Part shown: piece by piece, positions 15,716 to 22,916 of the stretch
Position numbering within the stretch: position 1 is the first letter of the stretch
Layout of the letters: the number at the start of each line of letters is the position of its first letter
From: JBFELO01 sp041552055
GTDB taxonomy: Bacteria > Acidobacteriota > Thermoanaerobaculia > Thermoanaerobaculales > Sulfomarinibacteraceae
Assembly: GCA_041552055.1 (NCBI GenBank)
Contig: JBFELO010000029.1
Location: forward strand, 1-38,804
Direction of reading: 5' to 3'
Length of the DNA stretch: 38,804 nt
Notes under the pieces: model-generated
Databases searched by the model: none
The model's input: the letters and a program-made list of their open reading frames with translations, nothing else
What the model was told of the DNA's origin: nothing
Made by a program: the position numbers and the translations under genes

Positions 15716-16135
15716 ATGTCCCAGAACGGCATGACCATGCACTGGACCTACTCCTGTCCCCACTGCCGGGCGATGCTCAATCCCGACGAGACGATCATCC
15801 TGCTGGCCGAGTTCGAGGATCGACGGCTACTCGTCGGGTTCCACCCACAGCCGGGCAACTATCAGGTCTACCTGCCTCCCGGGTGCGACATCGTCGCCGG
15901 CTCACGGTGGCAGCTGTCGTGTCCGGTGTGTCGGGAACCGCTGGTCACCGAGCTGTCGGACGACCTGTGCGCACTCGACCTGCACACCGGCGGCGACACG
16001 CACCGGATCTACTTCTCGCGGATCGCCGGGGAAGAGGCTACCTTCACGGTCACCGCCGAGGGCCTCCTCAAAGACTATGGAGTCCACACCGACCGCTACC
16101 TCGAGCACCTGGTTCATCTGAAGTACATGAGGTAG
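15716..16135 (+). CDS. Zinc-ribbon protein of unknown function
   Basis: The protein has up to 139 residues. Two CxxC knuckles (CPHC near residue 14 and CPVC near 67) should bind one zinc. The part between them (LLAEFEDRRLLVGFHPQPGNYQVYLPPGCDI) is beta-rich and is followed by a beta-rich C-terminal half ending YLEHLVHLKYMR; these pieces are quoted only to locate them. I do not recognise a named family. The start is uncertain. ATG 15716 opens the frame, but a TATCCT box at 15710-15715 touches it; if that is the -10, translation would begin at ATG 15731 or 15737 (MHWTYSC). It lies between the glycosylase and mnmA on the same strand. No function can be assigned. Confidence 0.7.
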   Translation: MSQNGMTMHWTYSCPHCRAMLNPDETIILLAEFEDRRLLVGFHPQPGNYQVYLPPGCDIVAGSRWQLSCPVCREPLVTELSDDLCALDLHTGGDTHRIYFSRIAGEEATFTVTAEGLLKDYGVHTDRYLEHLVHLKYMR

Positions 16136-16185
16136 CCTTCCGAGGACGGCTATCCCGATCGCACCCGTCCAACCGGTGCTGCCGC

Positions 16186-16191
16186 TACACT
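16186..16191 (+). promoter_or_regulatory. Candidate -10 box of mnmA
   Basis: TACACT ends exactly 7 nt before GTG 16198, so transcription would start on the start codon. No -35 and no Shine-Dalgarno sequence are seen. Confidence 0.45.
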
Positions 16192-16197
16192 CTTTCT

Positions 16198-17256
16198 GTG
16201 GCACGTGTCGCTGTCCTCACGTCCGGTGGTGTCGACTCGTCGGTCGCCCTGTGTCGACTCGTCGAAGCGGGTCAACACTCGCTGACCGCCTTCTACATCA
16301 AGATCTGGCTCGAGGACGAATTGGCGTTTCTCGGCTCCTGTCCGTGGCAGGAGGACCTGGACTACCTCCGTCAGATCTGTGACTCCTGCGGCGTGCCCTT
16401 GGAGGTCGTGTCGCTGCAGCGCGAGTACTTTCGAACGGTGGTCGGATACGCCCTCGACGAGCTGCGTGCGGGTCGCACACCGAGCCCGGATGTGATCTGC
16501 AACCGAGCGATCAAGTTCGGCGCCTTCCTCGACACGACCGACGGCTCGTTCGACCTCGTGGCGAGCGGCCACTACGCACGAACCGTCGAGCGTGACGGCG
16601 CCGTGCATCTGCTGCGGGGTCTCGATCCGGTGAAGGACCAGACCTATTTCCTGTGCCAGCTGACCCAGCCGCAGGTCGCGCGTTGTCGATTCCCGATCGG
16701 CCATCTCCTCAAGGCCGAGGTGCGGTGTGAGGCAGGGCGACTGAACCTTCCGAATCGCGACCGACCGGACAGCCAGGGGATCTGCTTCCTCGGTCGGGTG
16801 CCGTACGACGAGTTCGTGGGTTTTCATCTCGGCGAGCAGCGGGGAGAGATCCTCGAGTACGGCTCAGACCGCGTGCTCGGAGCCCATCGCGGCCACTGGT
16901 TCTACACCATCGGGCAACGCCGGGGGCTCGGGCTCGCAGGTGGCCCCTGGTACGTGGTCGGCAAGGATGTGCAGAGCAACCGGGTGTTGGTCACCCACGC
17001 ACGAAGCCTCGCCGACCATCATCGCGGTGCCTTTCGGATACGGGCGCCGAACTGGATCGCCGCCCCACCGACGGGCGAACGGCTGTTGGTCCGAATCCGG
17101 CACGGTGTACGGCTGATCCCGTGCGTGGCCCGTCAGCGGGACGATCGATCGATCGACGTGACGCTCGACGACCCCGACCCGGGCGTCGCCGCGGGTCAGT
17201 TCGCCGCACTGTACGACGGCGAGGAGTGTCTGGGAGGCGGCGAGATCGGCCTCTGA
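16198..17256 (+). CDS. mnmA: tRNA-specific 2-thiouridylase
   Basis: The protein has 352 residues, a normal length. It begins ARVAVLTSGGVDSSVAL, the PP-loop that activates tRNA with ATP. It has both catalytic cysteines in TPSPDVICNR and DSQGICFLGR, the DQTYFL segment, and the C-terminal barrel with FYTIGQRRGLGL. MnmA makes 2-thiouridine at wobble position 34 of Lys, Glu and Gln tRNAs, receiving sulfur from a relay protein or IscS. The start is GTG 16198; the frame is open far upstream, but only from here does it match the family. A TACACT box ends 7 nt before it, suggesting leaderless translation. It is followed by a structured intergenic region. Secure assignment. Confidence 0.95.
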   Translation: MARVAVLTSGGVDSSVALCRLVEAGQHSLTAFYIKIWLEDELAFLGSCPWQEDLDYLRQICDSCGVPLEVVSLQREYFRTVVGYALDELRAGRTPSPDVICNRAIKFGAFLDTTDGSFDLVASGHYARTVERDGAVHLLRGLDPVKDQTYFLCQLTQPQVARCRFPIGHLLKAEVRCEAGRLNLPNRDRPDSQGICFLGRVPYDEFVGFHLGEQRGEILEYGSDRVLGAHRGHWFYTIGQRRGLGLAGGPWYVVGKDVQSNRVLVTHARSLADHHRGAFRIRAPNWIAAPPTGERLLVRIRHGVRLIPCVARQRDDRSIDVTLDDPDPGVAAGQFAALYDGEECLGGGEIGL

Positions 17257-17320
17257 GCCCGTTTTCGAAGATTCTGCGGTTCGAGGTGTAACCTTTTGCT
17301 GGATTGATACGTAGTCTCTA

Positions 17321-17386
17321 TTGCATCGCAACCTCCTCCTTGCCGGCGGCCCCTCGCGGGGCCGTTCGGTATTTCGCCCTTTTTTG
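17321..17386 (+). ncRNA. Candidate small RNA with CCTCCTCC loop
   Basis: GCAA (17328-17331) and TTGC (17340-17343) can pair and present an eight-base loop CCTCCTCC, complementary to Shine-Dalgarno sequences. A strong GC hairpin and six T residues follow directly. The layout resembles small RNAs with exposed anti-Shine-Dalgarno loops. A possible promoter upstream (TTGCTG at 17296 and TATTGC at 17319) is weak. No sequence family is recognised; the call rests on structure alone. Confidence 0.35.
17343..17385 (+). terminator. Hairpin with downstream T-run after mnmA
   Basis: CGGCCCC (17347-17353) pairs with GGGGCCG (17358-17364) around a TCGC tetraloop. The stem extends by CCG/CGG across a small internal loop. 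The T-run (17380-17385) lies about 11-15 nt beyond the stem, further than in a textbook terminator. It would end mnmA transcription, the candidate small RNA, or both. Confidence 0.6.
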
Positions 17387-17403
17387 AGTTCGCACAGGGT
17401 CAT

Positions 17404-17480
17404 CCCGTCTCCGTTTCCGTTTCCGTTTCCGTCTCCGAATCCTCACTGGGTTTTGAGGGACCTTCGGGCACGGAGACGGG
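17404..17480. repeat. Intergenic CCGTNT-hexamer inverted-repeat element, copy A
   Basis: Tandem CCGTTT hexamers (17411-17437) sit inside a perfect 11-bp inverted repeat: CCCGTCTCCGT (17404-17414) and ACGGAGACGGG (17470-17480). A second copy of CCGTCTCCG (17429-17437) can pair with the same right arm. It lies between the convergent mnmA and PilZ genes. Two related elements occur at 22816 and 26454. Confidence 0.75.
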
Positions 17481-17521
17481 CACGGGACCTCGAGCGACTC
17501 TGCTATTTGGCCGGGCGTGGG

Positions 17522-18220
17522 TTACGACAGCTCCCGTTTCAGATAGTCCGCCAGCGACTCACGGCCGTCGTCGAGGAAATCGGCGAAGTTGGCTCCGATC
17601 CCGACCACGGTTTCGCGCGCCTCGTCGGTGTGGCGAACGACCTGGGCCGTGCCGACGATCGCCGTGCCCTGGCCGGGCAGGTGCAATTCGAAGGCAAACT
17701 CGGACCCGACGTCGAGGTCAGCCCCCCCCTGGAGCAACATCCCGGAGAGCGACAAATCGTACGTTCGCGCCAGCGCCCGGGTCGGGCGGTTGTCCAGCCT
17801 CGACTCCATCTCCACCACCGCCCGCAGCGGAATCCTCGGCGCCTGGTCCATCAGATCGCCGACGGCGTACAACAGCGACCGGGGCACCGCACGACGCGCC
17901 ACGACCCGGTTCACCCCGTGTCCGATCAACATTTTTGCCGGCTCGTACTCCTGCTCTCCTACGATCAGGACCAGACCCGTGTGGCGGCTCGGCGACGATT
18001 GGTCACGCAGCGTCAGCAGCAGGTCCTCGAGGCGGAGTCCGGCAATCGGATGGTTGGCGATGACGAGCCCGCACGTGGTGCTCCACAGCTGATCGAGGAC
18101 GCTGACCGCATCGACCGCACGGTGGATCTCGAAGCCTGCCTCGCGCAGCAGTGGACTCAGCCGCTCGACCTGCTGGTCGGGCGGACCGATATACATCGCG
18201 TGCCGCGCAGAGAGTGACAC
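17522..18220 (-). CDS. Pseudo-receiver and PilZ domain protein
   Basis: The protein has 232 residues from GTG 18220; ATG eight codons in is an alternative. Residues 8-120 look like a receiver fold, but the phospho-acceptor position reads LVIANHPIAG, with Asn where Asp is expected, so phosphorylation is unlikely. The C-terminal half (about 130-232) is PilZ-like: RIPLRAVVEM, YDLSLSGMLLQGG, EFAFELHLPG and VGIGANFADF. PilZ domains often bind cyclic di-GMP; the N-terminal RxxxR motif is weak here, so binding is uncertain. It starts 9 nt after a small Cys-containing gene and probably shares its transcript. It belongs to the signalling block that runs to 26.4 kb. Confidence 0.8.
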   Translation of the reverse strand: MSLSARHAMYIGPPDQQVERLSPLLREAGFEIHRAVDAVSVLDQLWSTTCGLVIANHPIAGLRLEDLLLTLRDQSSPSRHTGLVLIVGEQEYEPAKMLIGHGVNRVVARRAVPRSLLYAVGDLMDQAPRIPLRAVVEMESRLDNRPTRALARTYDLSLSGMLLQGGADLDVGSEFAFELHLPGQGTAIVGTAQVVRHTDEARETVVGIGANFADFLDDGRESLADYLKRELS

Positions 18221-18229
18221 CCTTTCATG

Positions 18230-18526
18230 TTACTCCACTTCGACCGCAATCCCGAAGTAGTTGAAGATACGTGCACATGACGGGCATCGCCGAGCATGAC
18301 TGCGCCACGACCTGACGTACAACGAATCCCGCGAACACACGGCCAGCATCACAGGGCTGACGTGGGCGCTCGTCTCCCGCAGCGACACACCACGACGGTG
18401 GCGGGCCACGAATGTCGGATCACGCAGCCGCGACACCAGCGTGTCCAGCGGCAGTCGGTCGGAGCTTTCCGCCTCTGGCACAGCGCACCTCACGGGAGAC
18501 CTCCGCAAACCGTCACCGCCTCGCAT
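18230..18526 (-). CDS. Small hypothetical protein with C-terminal CxxC
   Basis: The protein has 98 residues and no recognised family. The middle (PLDTLVSRLRDPTFVARHRR) and the end (RRCPSCARIFNYFGI) read like real protein, and a CPSC pair near residue 81 could bind metal or be redox-active. Support for coding is the 9-nt spacing to the PilZ gene and a GTGGAG overlapping its end that can serve as the ribosome-binding site of that gene. Against it, no Shine-Dalgarno sequence precedes ATG 18526, and the first 25 residues look poorly conserved in style. Two tandem TACTAT boxes lie about 40 nt upstream. Confidence 0.5.
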   Translation of the reverse strand: MRGGDGLRRSPVRCAVPEAESSDRLPLDTLVSRLRDPTFVARHRRGVSLRETSAHVSPVMLAVCSRDSLYVRSWRSHARRCPSCARIFNYFGIAVEVE

Positions 18527-18556
18527 GAGGCCGGCGATGCCGGGAAGCCCCCTTCT

Positions 18557-18580
18557 TACTCAATAGTACTCAATAGTACG
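18557..18580. repeat. Tandem 10-bp repeat containing -10-like boxes
   Basis: TACTCAATAG occurs twice in tandem (18557-18566 and 18567-18576), followed by TACG. On the minus strand this gives two TACTAT boxes 10 bp (one helical turn) apart, upstream of the 98-residue gene. It is AT-rich against a GC-rich background. It could be a doubled promoter element or an operator with phased half-sites. Confidence 0.5.
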
Positions 18581-18625
18581 TTTTTCGGGGCACAAGCATC
18601 CGCTCTCGATCGGCCGGACCCTGAC

Positions 18626-18652
18626 CCAGATCACGAAATGGCCCCGATCTGG
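18626..18652 (-). terminator. Inverted repeat after the NtrC-type regulator gene
   Basis: CCAGATC (18626-18632) and GATCTGG (18646-18652) form a 7-bp stem with a 13-nt loop, 29 bp beyond the regulator stop. There is no T-run, so termination is only possible, perhaps Rho-assisted. Confidence 0.3.
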
Positions 18653-18680
18653 CCCGCGGGCTTGCGTGATTGGGAGGCGC

Positions 18681-20069
18681 CTACTCGGCGGGTCCGTCCG
18701 GGTCCGGGTGCAACCCGAGCCGGTGGACCATCTCGTTGAGGGTTGTCGGGCTCAGGTTGAGCATTTTCGCGGCCCGCCGCTGGACGTTGTCCGACCGACT
18801 CAACGCCTGGCGGATGAGGTGCATCTGGTAGCTGGCCACGGCTTCTCGAAAATCGATCCCCTCTGCCGAGATGTCATCGGTCGGGAATCCGATCGCCGTG
18901 TCGCTCCGCAGCGGCTGTGGCAACTCCTCGAGTTCGATGGTTTCGCCGCGACACAGCACGACCGCCCGCTCGACCGCATTCTCCAGTTCCCGCACGTTGC
19001 CCGGCCACGAATAGTCCGTCATGGCGTCCATCGCCTGCGGTGAGAAGCCATTGACGTCACGCTCGTTCTCCTCGGCGTACAGCTTCAGGAAATGGGCAGC
19101 GAGTAGCGGAACGTCTTGCCGTCGATCGCGCAGCGGCGGCAGCTCGATAGTGATCACATTGAGCCGGTAATACAGATCCTCGCGAAAACGGCCCGACTCC
19201 ACCTCATGCCACAGATCAGTGTTGGTGGCGGCCACGAGACGGACGTCCACCGTCTTCGACTCCACGCCCCCGACCCGACGAATCTCGCGCTCCTGGATCA
19301 CCCGCAGCAGCTTGGTCTGCGTCTCGAGCGAGATCGTACCCACTTCGTCGAGGAACAGAGTGCCCTCGTGCGCCGCTTCGAACAGGCCCTTGCGACTCTG
19401 AACCGCCCCTGTGAACGCCCCCTTGACATGGCCGAACAGCGTCGACTCCAGGAGCTCTGACGGAATGGCGGTGGTATGAACGGGCACGAACGGCTGCTCG
19501 CGGCGCGGGCTCAGCCGGTGTATCGCGCGCGCCACCAGCTCCTTCCCGGTGCCGGACTCGCCGACGATCAGAATGTTGGAGCGGGCCGGAGCTGCTCTCC
19601 GCATCAGCTCGAATACCTCGTGCATCGGTCGGCTCTTGCCCACGATCTCGCCCATGCCGTCGAGACGGTTCCGCAGCAACAGGTTCTCGACCTGCAGCCG
19701 CCTGCGCTCGCTGGCGCGACGCACCAGGTGGAGGACCTCCTCGTTCTTGAACGGCTTCGGAACGTAGTGGAAAGCTCCTTCACGCATCGCCTCGATCGCC
19801 GATTCGAGCGATGAGTACGCGGTGATCATGATAACCGGCAGGTGGGGGTCGTGGGCCTTGATGTCGGGTAGCATTTCGAGGCCGTTGCCGTCCGGCAGCA
19901 TCAGGTCCAGCAGGACCACATCGACCTCTTCCTCGCGCAGGACTCGCATCCCGTCCGCCGCCGTGGTGGCCGGGTGGTAATCGAACCCGTTGCCCTCCAA
20001 CAACGCCTTGAGGACATCTTGGAGGACCGGCTCGTCATCGATGACTAAGACGCTTCCGACTCCCGGCAT
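18681..20069 (-). CDS. NtrC-type sigma-54-dependent response regulator
   Basis: The protein has 462 residues. The receiver (1-120) has the acidic pair DDEP, the phospho-Asp at residue 55 (LLDLMLPDG) and KPF. The AAA+ domain has Walker A GESGTGKE (170-177), GAFTGA (217-222) that contacts sigma-54, Walker B LFLDEVG and the arginine-finger region. The C-terminal Fis-type helix-turn-helix (SRSDNVQRRAAKMLNLSPTTLNEMV) is shown only to place it. Phosphorylated by the upstream kinase, it should activate sigma-54 promoters. Its start lies 25 nt inside the kinase gene, so the pair is translationally coupled. The loop after Walker A reads PVHTTAIPSELL rather than the common VNCAAL. Target genes are unknown. 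Confidence 0.95.
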   Translation of the reverse strand: MPGVGSVLVIDDEPVLQDVLKALLEGNGFDYHPATTAADGMRVLREEEVDVVLLDLMLPDGNGLEMLPDIKAHDPHLPVIMITAYSSLESAIEAMREGAFHYVPKPFKNEEVLHLVRRASERRRLQVENLLLRNRLDGMGEIVGKSRPMHEVFELMRRAAPARSNILIVGESGTGKELVARAIHRLSPRREQPFVPVHTTAIPSELLESTLFGHVKGAFTGAVQSRKGLFEAAHEGTLFLDEVGTISLETQTKLLRVIQEREIRRVGGVESKTVDVRLVAATNTDLWHEVESGRFREDLYYRLNVITIELPPLRDRRQDVPLLAAHFLKLYAEENERDVNGFSPQAMDAMTDYSWPGNVRELENAVERAVVLCRGETIELEELPQPLRSDTAIGFPTDDISAEGIDFREAVASYQMHLIRQALSRSDNVQRRAAKMLNLSPTTLNEMVHRLGLHPDPDGPAE

Positions 20070-22717
20070 CGTTGCATTCTGAGGGTGGCAACCGCGCCCC
20101 CGTCGGGGGCGTTCTCGAGTCCAACCTCGCCTCCCAATTGGGCGATCATATCACGCGTCATCGACAGTCCCAGACCGGTTCCGCCACGTTCTGCCTTGGT
20201 CGTGAAGAACGGTTCGAACACCCTTTCTTCCAGCTCCTCCGGCACCCCTGGACCGTGGTCCCGCACTCGCACCAGCACCCAGTCGGACTCCACGACGACG
20301 TCTACCGACACGTTGGCGTCGGGCGGCGAGGCCTCGATGGCGTTCCGAACCAGGTTACTCACGGCCAACTCCACCGGCCCCGGCGCTCCGTGGACGTACA
20401 CCTCCTCGACGATCCCACCGAGCTCGAGGCGCTCCAGCGCACCGAGCGACCTCGCCGCATCCTGAGCCGCCCGCGTCACCACGCGGCCCAGCTCGAGCAC
20501 GGTTCGGTCCTCTCGGCTACCCCGGACCGCAGCCCGCAGGTTCGCGACGATCCGTGACACCCGGAAGCTCTGGTCCACCAGCTTGGACACCAGCGTGGCA
20601 CGGGGGTCTTCCTCGTCTGTCAGTTCTCCAAGCATCTGGGCAAAGGAGGCGATTCCGGTGAGCGGCGTGTTGATCTCGTGGGCAAGTCCAGAGGCCAGAC
20701 GACCCAAAGCCGCCAATCGATCGTGCTCGCGGACTCGATCCTGGAGGTCGCGCAGCTCGGTGACGTCCTGCAGCACCACGACCCTGCCGTTGAAGCTGCC
20801 GGTCTCGAGCTCGAGCACCGACACCGCCATGATCACTCTCCGCGGAGGTGCCGATCTGGTGGTTGCCTCGGCGTTCGCCGCGTGGAGCGGCAATTGGACC
20901 TGCCAGCCCTCGGGAAGCTGTACCAGGCGCTTCAACTCCTGCCCCACCAGATCCTGCGCGTCGTGGGCGAAGATCCCCGCCGCCTCGGAGTTCGCCGACA
21001 AGATCCGACCGCTTGCATCACACACAAGGATCGCCGCAGCAGAGGACTCGATGATGCGCTGGGTGTTGGCGTGCAGAATCCGGTACTCCTCGGCCTGACG
21101 ACGCAGATCGTCCAGGTAGCGGGCACTCTCCAGCGCCACGGCCGCCTGTGCGGCGAACGTGGACACCACCTCCTGACCCTCGGTGCCGAGCGGAAAGATC
21201 CCGCGCCTCAGACCCAGGTAGAGCAGACCGTGGATCGTGCCGACACGCTCCAGGGGCACCCGCAGCGCGTAACCCGCAGCGACCAGGGCCGACTCCCACG
21301 GGTCCGGAAACTCTTGGTCCACGACCCCGAACGGGAGCTCCCCTGGGATCTCCTCGCCGATTCCCGTCACCCTCCGGAAACCGCCCTCGCCGGTCCTCAG
21401 ATACGTGGCGACAAGGTCAAACTCGAGGCCCTCCCGCAGAGTCTCCGCCAGCCGGGTGAGCAGCTCTTCAGGGTCTGTGAGCCGCGCCAGATCGCGCGTC
21501 GAGTGTGTCAGCAACCAGCGCGGGGCGGGTCGCCCATGGTGCAGCCACTGGTCGAGGAACCGCTCGACCCGCTGGCGAACCGGCTGCAGCAGCACCACCA
21601 GGAGCACACCGGTAGCGAACGCGATCAGATTGCGGGCGGCACCGAGTCCACCCGAGTACCGCTGCAGCACGTGATTCGTGAGCGCGAAGATGAACCCGCC
21701 CACCACCACCACCAGGGTCGCCGACAACAGGTCCCTGGTGATCGGTTCGAGATCCCACAACCTGTACTCGGTGAGGGCGGCCAAGAAACCGAGCGGGACC
21801 GCTGCGAGGGGGAAGACCGCGAGCCACGAGAACGGCTCGAATCCGATGCCGAGCCACTGCGGCAACATCACCAGGGCGAAGTACGGAACCAGCCCCACGA
21901 TCATCCCCAGTGCCGCCCACTCGATCTGTCGCCGCTCCCGCGCCAGCTTCACCGCCGCCCGCCAGCGACCCACGTACAGCACGAATCCGTACAGCAGCGC
22001 CGACGCGAAAACCCCCCGGAGAATCGAGGCGGCCATCTGCCACCAGGCGTCGAGGTCCGGCAATATCGCGGTGACGGCAGCCGAGACGACGGCCAACACC
22101 GTCAGAAGATCCCACCGCCACATCGAACGTTCGCGCTCCGGAAAGATGGAGAAGAAACGCACCATCAAGAACGGCAACGCGGCACCCGCCATTCGATAGA
22201 TGATCAGCAGGCTCTGGTGCGTCGAAGCGATCCGGTTGGGCACCGCACCCACGATCAACGATGCCGCCGCGAGCAGTAGAAACGTCGCTGCCTCGCGCCG
22301 GTCTGTCAGCCAGAGGGCCACGAGGGCGCAACCGAGGCCGAACAGACCGACCGCAGAACGCGCCAGGTAGATCGGATCGATGACCGCCGCCGGCGGGGCG
22401 AACATCACTGCGCGGCTCTCACCCGATGCGCCCGTCACCGTCAAGCGGTGTTCCTTGCCGGCCGCCAGCACGAACACGGGATCCTCGAGCCGATCGATTG
22501 AAATCGAGTCGATCTCGAGGATCAGATCTCCCGCAGACAGCTGCGCCGCCGACGCCGAAGATCCGGGGGGCACGCCACCCACCTGGAGCCCACGTTCGTT
22601 CCAAGTGACGGGAAAGTCGAGCCGGTAGAATGAACGAACCGTGCGGATCAGCGACGTGCCGGCAACCAGCACCGTGAACACGGCGATCAAAGACAGCAGG
22701 ACTCTGCGACCTCGCAC
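20045..22717 (-). CDS. Membrane sensor histidine kinase with PDZ-like, GAF and PAS domains
   Basis: The protein has 890 residues from GTG 22717. Order: a membrane helix (about 6-25), an extracytoplasmic PDZ-like domain (about 40-110, GVPPGSSASAAQLSAGDLIL), about eight further membrane segments (115-375), a GAF domain (about 415-545), a PAS domain (about 565-670), HisKA with GLAHEINTPLTG (His near 680), and HATPase with NLVRNAIEAS, DHGPGVP, FEPFFTTKAERGGTGLGLS. It should phosphorylate the NtrC-type regulator encoded next to it. The frame continues 14 codons upstream to ATG 22759. I prefer GTG 22717 because TATACT ends exactly 7 nt before it and the N-terminus then begins RGRRVLLSLIAV. The PDZ domain suggests sensing of a protein C-terminus or misfolded protein outside the membrane. 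Confidence 0.92.
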   Translation of the reverse strand: MRGRRVLLSLIAVFTVLVAGTSLIRTVRSFYRLDFPVTWNERGLQVGGVPPGSSASAAQLSAGDLILEIDSISIDRLEDPVFVLAAGKEHRLTVTGASGESRAVMFAPPAAVIDPIYLARSAVGLFGLGCALVALWLTDRREAATFLLLAAASLIVGAVPNRIASTHQSLLIIYRMAGAALPFLMVRFFSIFPERERSMWRWDLLTVLAVVSAAVTAILPDLDAWWQMAASILRGVFASALLYGFVLYVGRWRAAVKLARERRQIEWAALGMIVGLVPYFALVMLPQWLGIGFEPFSWLAVFPLAAVPLGFLAALTEYRLWDLEPITRDLLSATLVVVVGGFIFALTNHVLQRYSGGLGAARNLIAFATGVLLVVLLQPVRQRVERFLDQWLHHGRPAPRWLLTHSTRDLARLTDPEELLTRLAETLREGLEFDLVATYLRTGEGGFRRVTGIGEEIPGELPFGVVDQEFPDPWESALVAAGYALRVPLERVGTIHGLLYLGLRRGIFPLGTEGQEVVSTFAAQAAVALESARYLDDLRRQAEEYRILHANTQRIIESSAAAILVCDASGRILSANSEAAGIFAHDAQDLVGQELKRLVQLPEGWQVQLPLHAANAEATTRSAPPRRVIMAVSVLELETGSFNGRVVVLQDVTELRDLQDRVREHDRLAALGRLASGLAHEINTPLTGIASFAQMLGELTDEEDPRATLVSKLVDQSFRVSRIVANLRAAVRGSREDRTVLELGRVVTRAAQDAARSLGALERLELGGIVEEVYVHGAPGPVELAVSNLVRNAIEASPPDANVSVDVVVESDWVLVRVRDHGPGVPEELEERVFEPFFTTKAERGGTGLGLSMTRDMIAQLGGEVGLENAPDGGAVATLRMQRCRESEAS

Positions 22718-22723
22718 GATTTC

Positions 22724-22729
22724 AGTATA
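22724..22729 (-). promoter_or_regulatory. Candidate -10 box of the histidine kinase/NtrC operon
   Basis: TATACT on the minus strand ends 7 nt before GTG 22717. No Shine-Dalgarno sequence is present. The box lies within the open frame upstream of the GTG, which argues that the GTG is the real start. Confidence 0.5.
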
Positions 22730-22815
22730 TGCAACGAGCGGCGCTTTGGGTCGGATCATTCCTGTGCGGATTGCCCGGGAGGGTCAGGAAACCGATGAGA
22801 ACTCACTCGCCAGGA

Positions 22816-22881
22816 CCGTCTCCGTTTCCGTCTCCGTATCCGATTCCTACTCGTCAATTTCGGGCACGGAGACGGATACGG
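22816..22881. repeat. Intergenic CCGTNT-hexamer inverted-repeat element, copy B
   Basis: CCGTCTCCGT (22816-22825) pairs with ACGGAGACGG (22866-22875), and CCGTATCCG (22834-22842) pairs with CGGATACGG (22873-22881). The arms are made of the same hexamers as copy A. It lies 36 bp after the stop of the cNMP-binding gene and upstream of the kinase operon. Confidence 0.75.
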
Positions 22882-22916
22882 GCACTTCCCGTACTTCACG
22901 TGCCGGGGGAGGCACC

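Noticed and set aside
17319..17342. Minus-strand GGAGGAGG followed by ATG, as if a gene began there
   Set aside because: That ATG is followed at once by CAA TAG, and the alternative TTG frame runs into mnmA antisense. The plus-strand hairpin reading explains the bases better.
20678..22279. 533-codon open frame on the plus strand
   Set aside because: It is antisense to the PDZ histidine kinase and is a low-complexity shadow of it.
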